This document shows positions 1-4,127 of a stretch of DNA of 5,209 nt, one piece after another. Made by a program: the position numbers and the translations under genes. Under the pieces are notes generated by a model. It was not told the origin of the DNA. It saw only the letters and a list, made by a program, of their open reading frames with translations, and did no database searches. Positions within the stretch are counted from its first letter, which is position 1. The number at the start of each line of letters is the position of its first letter. Origin of the DNA: Phycisphaerales bacterium (GTDB taxonomy: Bacteria > Planctomycetota > Phycisphaerae > Tepidisphaerales > Tepidisphaeraceae); contig JAQGHJ010000423.1 of the NCBI GenBank assembly GCA_028288905.1, positions 1 to 5,209 of the forward strand. The letters are read 5' to 3'.

Positions 1-356
1 CCAACGGCTACGGGAGCGGGCCGAACAGCTACTACGTCGGGACCAGCAACGGCCGGACGGGCGGCATTCCGATCCCGACGGACATCACCGGCACCGTCGA
101 AATCTACGTCGAGGCCCGCCGGTACGACGCCACCCAGGCAATTGACACGCAGGGGGTGAGCGGATTGGTAGAAAACCAGTTTGCGTTGATGGATTCACGG
201 GCCGCCGCCCCGGACGCCAACGCCCGCCATTTCGTCAATTTGTGGGACGTCGCCGTCGAGCCCCCGCACTGGGGGACGCCCAGTTACCCGCCGGCCAACC
301 GGGGGTTCGCCGTCACGACGCCCTTTGCATTGGTTAAGTGGGATTTCCAGCACTGA
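1..356 (+). CDS. C-terminal part of an unrecognised protein (5' end outside window)
   Basis: The reading frame is open from the first complete codon at base 3 to the TGA at 354-356, giving about 117 residues. GC-rich third positions support real coding. A GTG at 156 could serve as a start, but the frame runs in phase well upstream of it with the same codon use, so the gene more likely begins outside the window. The visible part is rich in Gly, Thr, Tyr and Pro and seems to alternate short beta-type stretches (for example TVEIYVEARRY) with loops. It ends in an aromatic tail (LVKWDFQH). There is no transmembrane helix or recognisable catalytic motif. An extracellular or structural beta-rich domain is possible, but I do not recognise the family. 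A hairpin with an 11-bp stem follows 17 bp after the stop. Confidence 0.7.
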   Translation, partial: NGYGSGPNSYYVGTSNGRTGGIPIPTDITGTVEIYVEARRYDATQAIDTQGVSGLVENQFALMDSRAAAPDANARHFVNLWDVAVEPPHWGTPSYPPANRGFAVTTPFALVKWDFQH

Positions 357-372
357 GGCCGGCGCACGAAAA

Positions 373-436
373 GGCCCGACAGGTCGTCACAGCGGCTTGC
401 GGGGGAACATGCCACGGACGGGAACCCTGTCGGGCC
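373..436 (+). terminator. Large-loop hairpin after the first gene, possible terminator
   Basis: GGCCCGACAGG (373-383) pairs perfectly with CCTGTCGGGCC (426-436), an 11-bp stem closing a 42-nt loop. The loop contains a smaller stem with one mismatch (394-399 with 408-413). No U-tract follows, so this is not a classical intrinsic terminator. It may be a transcript-end structure for the gene ending at 356, a structured leader of the receiver gene at 551, or a repeat unit. The stem is seen directly; the role is inferred. The rest of the 357-550 gap shows nothing I can name. Confidence 0.35.
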
Positions 437-550
437 GTGGGGAGAGGATATCGAGCTAAGTCAGCCTAAGACAGCGGCGGGTCGGGTAAATCGGAACCCG
501 CCGAGAAGCACGCTTAACGGTGACACGTCGAAGCCGGTAGGTTTCCCGGC

Positions 551-910
551 ATGATTCTGGTGGTGGACGATCATCCCGACGTGTGCAGGGCGATGCAAAT
601 GCTTCTATGCGTCGCCGGCTGGGACGCCCGATGCGTGCCAGACGGTGCCACCGCCCTGGCCGTCATCTCGGCAACCCCTCCCCAGTGCGTGGTGCTGGAC
701 GACCACATGCCCGACACGACGGGGTTGGACGTGCTGCGGGTGATGAGCGCCGGGCTTATCCGAGTCCCCGTCATCATGTTCTCGTCGCACACGGACCCCG
801 ACCGGCAGGACGAGGCGAAGCGACTGGGGGCCGTAGATTGGCTCCCGAAAACGGAGGTCGCCCGCCTCGTGGCACGGGTGGCCGAAGTGGTGGGGCACCG
901 ACCCAACTGA
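551..910 (+). CDS. Stand-alone response regulator receiver (CheY-like) protein
   Basis: This 119-residue protein consists of a single receiver domain with no output domain. It would accept a phosphoryl group from a histidine kinase and act through protein-protein contacts. The acidic pair is D6-D7 in the ILVVDDHPD strand, the phosphoacceptor is D50 in VVLDDHMP, the switch Ser is S78 in VIMFSS, and the conserved Lys is K100 in DWLPKT. The proline that normally follows this Lys is replaced by Thr. The ATG at 551 puts MILVVDD exactly where receiver domains begin, although no Shine-Dalgarno sequence precedes it. No kinase is encoded nearby, so the partner is unknown. The gene for a 94-residue helical protein follows after 54 bp on the same strand and may be co-transcribed. 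The family is certain; the pathway cannot be told. Confidence 0.93.
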   Translation: MILVVDDHPDVCRAMQMLLCVAGWDARCVPDGATALAVISATPPQCVVLDDHMPDTTGLDVLRVMSAGLIRVPVIMFSSHTDPDRQDEAKRLGAVDWLPKTEVARLVARVAEVVGHRPN

Positions 911-964
911 CGCCAGCGGGAGAAGCCTACCAAAAACCTAACTTGGTCGGTACGCTCGCCCGGC

Positions 965-1249
965 ATGGACCTTTCGACCCTGACCTCAGAGCAGCGGCAG
1001 GAACTACTACAGGCCGTTTACGAACGGTCCGAGTGGTTCGGCAAGTTGCGGGAGCGAATGGCCGCCCAGCACTGGCCGGACGTCGATCCGTTTTACGCCG
1101 TCGTCGGAGCCGCCCACGCCGCCGGCCAGCGGGTTGTCGAGACGATCAAAGCGGCCGAGCAAGAGGCGTGGGCGAGGGCGGCGGCGGGCTCGGCCTACGA
1201 CCGGCTCTATGCCAAGCTGGGCCGTGACCCCAAGGGGCGGGTGAGGTGA
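965..1249 (+). CDS. Small helical protein of unknown function
   Basis: This is a 94-residue protein I do not recognise. The sequence suggests mostly alpha-helix: an N-terminal segment (about 6-34, LTSEQRQELLQAVYERSEWFGKL), a Trp/Pro-containing turn (WPDVDPF, about 37-43), then a long Ala/Glu-rich helical stretch (about 44-85), ending in a basic tail (GRDPKGRVR). There is no signal peptide, membrane segment or cysteine. GC-rich third positions and the lack of a better overlapping frame support coding. No Shine-Dalgarno sequence precedes the ATG. It follows the receiver gene by 54 bp on the same strand, so it could be an interaction partner or effector of that regulator; this is guilt by association only. 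A small GC hairpin (1252-1269) begins two bases after the stop. Confidence 0.65.
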   Translation: MDLSTLTSEQRQELLQAVYERSEWFGKLRERMAAQHWPDVDPFYAVVGAAHAAGQRVVETIKAAEQEAWARAAAGSAYDRLYAKLGRDPKGRVR

Positions 1250-1251
1250 GG

Positions 1252-1269
1252 GGGGCGGATCAACGCCCC
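1252..1269 (+). terminator. Small GC hairpin right after the stop of the 94-residue gene
   Basis: GGGGCG (1252-1257) pairs with CGCCCC (1264-1269) around the loop GATCAA. It starts two bases after the stop codon and overlaps the left end of the 60-bp repeat. No U-tract follows, so termination is only a possibility. The rest of the gap up to 1468 contains the repeat at 1261-1320 and nothing else I recognise. Confidence 0.25.
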
Positions 1270-1320
1270 GCCTTCCGATTCCGTGCCCACCGGCGGGCCT
1301 GCTCCCGCCGTCGCTCGACA
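1261..1320 (+). repeat. 60-bp hairpin repeat, copy 1
   Basis: This segment aligns without gaps to 1850-1909 at 49 of 60 positions, in the same orientation and 589 bp apart. The best-kept core reads CGTGCCCAC-Y-GGCGGG-N-CTGCTCCCGCC. In it GGCGGG (1292-1297) pairs with CCCGCC (1304-1309), and in this copy C1291-G1310 and A1290-T1311 extend the stem to 8 bp. The conserved stem and the six-base loop (CCTGCT here, ACTGCT in copy 2) suggest a structured dispersed repeat. A short open frame reads through it from 1246, but the repeated sequence in a noncoding setting argues against a gene. Confidence 0.6.
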
Positions 1321-1468
1321 GCTAGGGGCCGGGGGCCGTGTACCCGTGACCGCTTGGACGGGAACCGCACGGTTTCACTCACCGCTATCGTGATGTACTG
1401 GCCGCAACGTTCACGACCGGACGGGCTGGTGCCAAGCGTCTAGCAGACTCAGCTTTTGAGGGTGACGT

Positions 1469-1801
1469 TCACGGCATTGCAGTGGGAGTGGCCAGCTTCT
1501 CCGATTCATTTGCCTTGGTCGTGAAGTTCCAAAGCAGGTCTTGGTCGGCTCTCAGACGGAGGCTGATGAGCAGCTTCGTAGGCGACACACGATTGTGCGG
1601 CTGGCCGTAGTCGCTCAGTACCCGCTCCAAATGGTCTAGATGCGTGGGTGTCACGTTCACAGGTGAAGCCACCAGATTTTGCCGGTTGTCCATCTCGACA
1701 GGGACGTATTCGACCAGCGGCGAACGCCAGCCCAGAAATAGGGCACTGAGCATCAACCCGAGCAATCCGATTTTGACCGAGAAACGCAAGCCTCGTGACA
1801 T
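1469..1801 (-). CDS. Small single-pass membrane protein of unknown function
   Basis: The protein has 110 residues when read from the ATG at 1801. The open frame continues upstream to 1879, but those 26 extra codons run into the 60-bp repeat and precede the basic N-terminus (MSRGLRFSVK), so the internal Met is preferred. There is no clear Shine-Dalgarno sequence. Residues about 9-25 (VKIGLLGLMLSALFLGW) form one hydrophobic segment, either a signal anchor or an uncleaved signal, leaving about 85 mostly polar residues probably outside the cytoplasm. No cysteine, lipobox or catalytic motif is visible. The codons are less GC-rich at third positions than those of the genes to the right, consistent with a foreign origin or a weakly expressed gene. 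It is convergent with the receiver and 94-residue genes and bracketed by the two direct repeat copies. The function is not recognisable and coding is likely rather than certain. Confidence 0.5.
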   Translation of the reverse strand: MSRGLRFSVKIGLLGLMLSALFLGWRSPLVEYVPVEMDNRQNLVASPVNVTPTHLDHLERVLSDYGQPHNRVSPTKLLISLRLRADQDLLWNFTTKANESEKLATPTAMP

Positions 1802-1849
1802 GCTCAAATGGTACGTAGCAGCTTCCGGGGTGTCAGCGGCCTCGTGCCT

Positions 1850-1909
1850 CAGCGTCCAGCCTTTCGGTTGCGTGCCCACTGGCGGGACTGCTCCCGCCGC
1901 CGCTCAAGA
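1850..1909 (+). repeat. 60-bp hairpin repeat, copy 2
   Basis: This is the second copy of the repeat at 1261-1320, with 11 differences in 60 bp. GGCGGG (1881-1886) pairs with CCCGCC (1893-1898). The base outside the stem changed from C to T, which still allows a T-G pair (1880 with 1899), so pairing may be under selection. The copy lies just upstream of the minus-strand membrane-protein gene and covers the first codons of the longer version of that frame. Confidence 0.6.
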
Positions 1910-1983
1910 GCCACTGGACGCCCGACTGCTGAGGTAGGTGCGACCCATCGACTTGCTTCATTTGGGAGTAAAGAACAAAAAAC

Positions 1984-2065
1984 TTGGGTGTAAAAAAGGC
2001 CCGTTTCTGAGTCAGAAACGGGCCTTCCTGCGTTTTTGGATGAATACAGGGGGTTTTACACCCAA
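1984..2065. repeat. 12-bp inverted repeat TTGGGTGTAAAA with an extra direct half-copy
   Basis: TTGGGTGTAAAA at 1984-1995 is exactly inverted at 2054-2065 (TTTTACACCCAA). A third version, TTGGGAGTAAAG at 1962-1973, matches 10 of 12 positions and lies 22 bp (about two helical turns) outside the left arm in direct orientation. The right arm starts precisely where the tRNA similarity ends. Two direct sites plus one inverted site beside a broken tRNA gene resemble recombinase-binding sites of an attachment region. The repeats are seen directly; that role is inferred, and no integrase lies in the window. Confidence 0.5.
1992..2026 (-). terminator. Strong intrinsic terminator on the minus strand
   Basis: AAGGCCCGTTTCTGA (1996-2010) is followed, after one base, by its exact reverse complement (2012-2026). 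The usable stem is at least 12 bp with a short loop. Read on the minus strand, the GC-rich stem ends in a run of six T (1997-1992), the classical Rho-independent arrangement. It lies 39 bp past the end of the tRNA half, about where the terminator of an intact tRNA gene would be. On the plus strand the T-run comes only after CCTGCG, so termination in that direction is less certain. Confidence 0.8.
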
Positions 2066-2073
2066 CCCCCAGT
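2046..2073 (-). other. Hairpin joining the tRNA half to the unrelated sequence
   Basis: On the minus strand ACTGGGGGTT (2073-2064), the anticodon-loop region of the tRNA half, pairs with AACCCCCTGT (2055-2046) around an 8-base loop, with a single T-T mismatch. The anticodon GGG would be buried in this stem. So the sequence that replaced the tRNA 3' half is complementary to the anticodon region. Whether this is chance, decay or selection cannot be told from one copy. Confidence 0.5.
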
Positions 2074-2105
2074 CTAGCGCTCTAACCAAGCTGAGCTACG
2101 CCCCG
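2065..2105 (-). pseudogene. 5' half of tRNA-Pro(GGG), truncated in the anticodon arm
   Basis: Read on the minus strand, bases 2105-2065 match a tRNA from position 1 to 39: acceptor 5' strand CGGGGCG, T8-A9, D stem GCTC/GAGC around AGCTTGGTTA (with the invariant GG), G26, anticodon stem CTAGA and loop CTGGGGG with anticodon GGG for proline. The expected partner strand TCTAG is missing; the sequence continues TTGGGTGTAAAA. No T-arm (GGTTCRANTCC) and no matching 3' acceptor strand (CGCCCCG) follow, and I found none elsewhere in the window. It therefore cannot make a normal tRNA. The D-arm and anticodon 5' strand are undamaged, so the break is recent or the half is maintained. Promoter-like boxes lie upstream and a strong terminator downstream. 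Confidence 0.8.
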
Positions 2106-2145
2106 GGCGTCCAACGCTGCGGGTGAACCGACGCGTCGAAGAGGT

Positions 2146-2174
2146 AAAGTAACACTGTCCGTCGTTGGGGTCAA
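2146..2174 (-). promoter_or_regulatory. Sigma70-like promoter for the tRNA half
   Basis: On the minus strand TTGACC (2174-2169, five of six consensus bases) is followed after exactly 17 bp by TACTTT (2151-2146), which keeps the T, A and final T that matter most in a -10 box. Transcription would begin near 2139, giving a leader of about 34 nt before the tRNA half. Position and spacing suit a tRNA promoter. The -10 box is only three of six, so the call is moderate. Confidence 0.45.
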
Positions 2175-2299
2175 TCGGAGGCGACTCACGCCCGTGTCAC
2201 TCGGTCGACGTCTGAGGGTTGGTCTGACGGCGCATAGGTGTGGAATGACCGTCGACGGTGAGATGGAAGTATCGACGGGCTCCCGCCGGCACCCGATGG

Positions 2300-2773
2300 T
2301 CAAGCATGTGCCGCTAGCCGCTCCTCGAGGGCTTTCTTGGATTGCAGACCTACCAGACGATCGACCAGCCGGCCGTTCTTGAAGATCAGCATCGTTGGGA
2401 TGGCGTCGATGCGGAACTGGCCGGTGGTTCGGGGGTTGTCGTCGGTGTTCAGTTTGGCGACGGCGTAGCGGCCGGCGGCGCCGGCGGCTAACTGTTCCAT
2501 GATCGGGGCGATCATTCGGCAGGGGCCGCACCAAGGTGCCCAGCAGTCGAGCAGGACGGGCGTCGGGCCGGCGCCGAGGACGTCGCGGGCGAACGTCGCG
2601 TCCGTCACCTCGAGCGGGTGCCCGCCCGTCGGCCCGGGCGGCCCGCCGGCGGCGGTTGGGGCGGGGACTGTAAGCCGGGTGCGGCAACGGCCGCAGACGG
2701 GTTGCCGGTCGGCGGCCGCCCGCTCGTCCACCCGGTTCTTCGCGCCGCAGTTCGGGCACTCGACGATCACCAT
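2300..2773 (-). CDS. trxC: Thioredoxin 2 (TrxC-type, zinc-ribbon thioredoxin)
   Basis: This 157-residue cytoplasmic disulfide reductase passes electrons, normally from thioredoxin reductase, to oxidised protein cysteines. The N-terminus holds a zinc ribbon, C6-x2-C9 (CPNCG) and C27-x2-C30 (CGRC), the hallmark of TrxC-type proteins. A Pro/Gly/Ala-rich linker (about 36-52) leads to the thioredoxin fold with active site WCGPC at 81-85 and cis-Pro 126 in AIPT. The segments KLNTDDNP and MLIFKNGRLVDRLVG are typical of the family. The length is slightly above the roughly 140 residues of E. coli TrxC because of the linker. The start at 2773 is chosen over the in-frame ATG at 2806 because GGAGG lies 5 bp before it and the zinc ribbon begins at once. 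It is the only clear Shine-Dalgarno sequence in the window. The gene lies 138 bp after the substrate-binding lipoprotein gene, so it probably has its own promoter. Confidence 0.95.
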   Translation of the reverse strand: MVIVECPNCGAKNRVDERAAADRQPVCGRCRTRLTVPAPTAAGGPPGPTGGHPLEVTDATFARDVLGAGPTPVLLDCWAPWCGPCRMIAPIMEQLAAGAAGRYAVAKLNTDDNPRTTGQFRIDAIPTMLIFKNGRLVDRLVGLQSKKALEERLAAHA

Positions 2774-2778
2774 CCGCG

Positions 2779-2783
2779 CCTCC
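2779..2783 (-). promoter_or_regulatory. Ribosome binding site of the thioredoxin gene
   Basis: GGAGG on the minus strand ends 5 bases before the ATG at 2773. It settles the start against the longer frame beginning at 2806. Confidence 0.75.
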
Positions 2784-2911
2784 GCCTCAGTTCGTGCCGC
2801 TCCCACACCGCCGGTCTCGGCGGGCGGGCGGGCCGCCTCGTCAGGCAGACGGTAGACCGTCGGGTGTCACGTCGTCCACCCCAGGGAAGTCTTACCAGCG
2901 CTGGCGAGGCG

Positions 2912-3925
2912 TTACCGGCCGGCGGCGGCCGCGTCGAGCGCGGCCGGGGTGACGAAGCACGTGCCGGCGGCGGGGGCCTTGTCGATGACCTTCAGGTCGG
3001 CCAGTTGCCGGACCAGTTCCTCCCACCGGGCAAGCGTCATGCTGCCGACGCCGTTCGCCTTCGCGTCGTCGGTCAGGATGAGCGGCTTCTGCACCTCCGC
3101 CGACTCGGCGAGCGTCGCGGCGTCGACGCCGGGGTTCAGCGCCCGCATGGCGGCGTTCGCGGGGGCCGGGTCGGCGAGGTAGGCGTCCCACCCGGCCTTA
3201 CACGCCTGCGTCACGTCCCGGACCCGGGCCGGGTCCTTGAGCAGCAGTTCGCCGCGGGTGACGAGGACGGTCGTGTACGGGTTGTACCCGGCCTCCTTGA
3301 CGAGGAACGTCTTCGGCTCAACCCCGGCCCGCTTGGCGGCCAGCGGCTCGCTCGTGACGAAGCACTGCTGGGCGAACGTCTCGTCCTTCAGGAACACGCT
3401 GACGTCCCCGCCGGGCGACGGGACGACCTTCACCTTGTCGAACCCGTACTGCCGCTCCAGCAGTTGGGCGTACGGCAGCCCCTTCTGCATGGCGACCGTA
3501 CCGTTCGCCTTGAACACGTCGCCGATCCCCTTGAACCCGCGGCTCGCCCGGGTCATCAGCCCCTGCGGGCAGTCCTGGTAGACGGCGAGCAGGGCGACGA
3601 CGTCGTTCCCGTTCGAGCGGGCGACCACGACCTCGTCGGCCGACACGACGGCGAAGTCGGCCCGCCCGGCCCCGACCATCTGCACCGTCGGCGTGCCGAC
3701 GCCGCCCGGGGTGACGGTGACGTCGAGCCCTCGGGCGGCGAACGCACCGCCCGGCAGGCCGGCCGCGTAGAACCCACCGAACTGGGCCTCGGGCTTCCAG
3801 TTCAGCTGGAGCGTGGCGGTGCGGGCCGCTTGCGTCGTTGCGGTGCCACCGTCCTTCTTCCTACACCCGGTGGGGAGGGCGATCGCGGCGAGGAGGAGCA
3901 ACAGGGAGAGGGGGATTCGGCGCAT
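2912..3925 (-). CDS. ABC transporter substrate-binding lipoprotein, NMT1/THI5-like
   Basis: This 337-residue protein is probably a periplasmic solute-binding component of an ABC importer of the nitrate/sulfonate/taurine/pyrimidine-precursor class. The start at 3925 (MRRIPLSLLLLLAAIALPTGC) gives a basic N-terminus, a hydrophobic core and a lipobox-like end with Cys21 as the likely lipidated residue. The box is imperfect, with Pro at -3. An upstream in-frame ATG at 4054 would add 43 residues read from the inverted-repeat element and is rejected. The mature part opens with LQLNWKPEAQFGGFYAA (about 39-55), the family's signature first strand, followed by GLDVTVTPGG and a domain with RADFAVVSADEVVVARS typical of type 2 binding proteins. 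The ligand cannot be told. No permease or ATPase gene is visible, although partners could lie outside the window. The mature protein has several cysteines (QDCPQG, QQCFVT, TQACKAG, GTCFVTP), which is somewhat unusual for a binding protein. No Shine-Dalgarno sequence is seen. Confidence 0.9.
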   Translation of the reverse strand: MRRIPLSLLLLLAAIALPTGCRKKDGGTATTQAARTATLQLNWKPEAQFGGFYAAGLPGGAFAARGLDVTVTPGGVGTPTVQMVGAGRADFAVVSADEVVVARSNGNDVVALLAVYQDCPQGLMTRASRGFKGIGDVFKANGTVAMQKGLPYAQLLERQYGFDKVKVVPSPGGDVSVFLKDETFAQQCFVTSEPLAAKRAGVEPKTFLVKEAGYNPYTTVLVTRGELLLKDPARVRDVTQACKAGWDAYLADPAPANAAMRALNPGVDAATLAESAEVQKPLILTDDAKANGVGSMTLARWEELVRQLADLKVIDKAPAAGTCFVTPAALDAAAAGR

Positions 3926-3977
3926 GGCGGGAGCGTACCGCCGGACGGGCTCCGACGGCAGAGGACGGTTGCGGGCG

Positions 3978-4094
3978 TTCGGTCTCACCACGAAGGCACG
4001 AAGAGCACGAAGGTCCCGTAGAAGAGCAAGAAGCGGGAGCGCAGGGCGTCCCACTCGCCTTCTGAATTCTTCGTGCTCGCGTGGTCAGACCGAA
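3978..4094. repeat. 117-bp inverted-repeat element with CACGAAG units
   Basis: The outer arms TTCGGTCTCACCACG (3978-3992) and CGTGGTCAGACCGAA (4080-4094) are inverted copies matching 14 of 15 bases. Inside, AGAGCACGAAG (4002-4012) pairs with CTTCGTGCTCG (4069-4079) at 10 of 11. The left arm contains three CACGAAG units at 3989, 3997 and 4006. The element fills most of the gap between the DUF1501 gene and the lipoprotein gene and contains no credible gene. It resembles MITE-like intergenic repeats I recall from planctomycete genomes, but the family name and copy number cannot be given from this window. As RNA it would fold into a long imperfect hairpin, which could affect expression of the lipoprotein gene downstream on the minus strand. 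Confidence 0.7.
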
Positions 4095-4127
4095 TGTCGA
4101 GGCGATTCGGGGCTGATACCTCGCCGT

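Larger units (their letters stand above)
1802..2299. other. 498-bp stretch without a protein gene
   Basis: This stretch between the small membrane protein and the thioredoxin gene holds, in order: repeat copy 2 (1850-1909); an AT-rich patch with TTGGGNGTAAA motifs (1962-1995); a terminator hairpin; the 5' half of a proline tRNA; and a promoter-like pair of boxes. From 2175 to 2299 I see only a 12-bp palindrome, ACCGTCGACGGT (2248-2259), of unknown meaning, and no clear terminator for the thioredoxin gene. Confidence 0.6.

Noticed and set aside
583..1227. 214-codon plus-strand frame overlapping the receiver and 94-residue genes
   Set aside because: It is an Arg/Gly/Pro-rich shadow in another frame of the well-supported receiver gene.
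1246..1443. Short plus-strand frame overlapping the stop of the 94-residue gene
   Set aside because: Its codons run through the 60-bp repeat. A similar peptide appears in a frame through copy 2 only because the DNA is repeated.
1984..2105. Complete tRNA or tRNA with a group I intron
   Set aside because: No T-arm or 3' acceptor strand follows within normal tRNA length, and no downstream 3' exon with these features was found on the minus strand to the left end of the window.
2082..2759. Minus-strand frame of 225 codons
   Set aside because: It overlaps the thioredoxin gene out of frame and runs into the tRNA half. It is Arg/Pro-rich throughout.
2819..2835. G-quadruplex candidate
   Set aside because: There are only three GGG runs, with one-base spacers, and a fourth run is missing.
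2618..4021. Long open frame (467 codons) on the plus strand
   Set aside because: It lies antisense to the thioredoxin and lipoprotein genes, which have clear family motifs. Its translation is low-complexity Arg/Gly/Val, as expected from the complement of GC-rich coding DNA.
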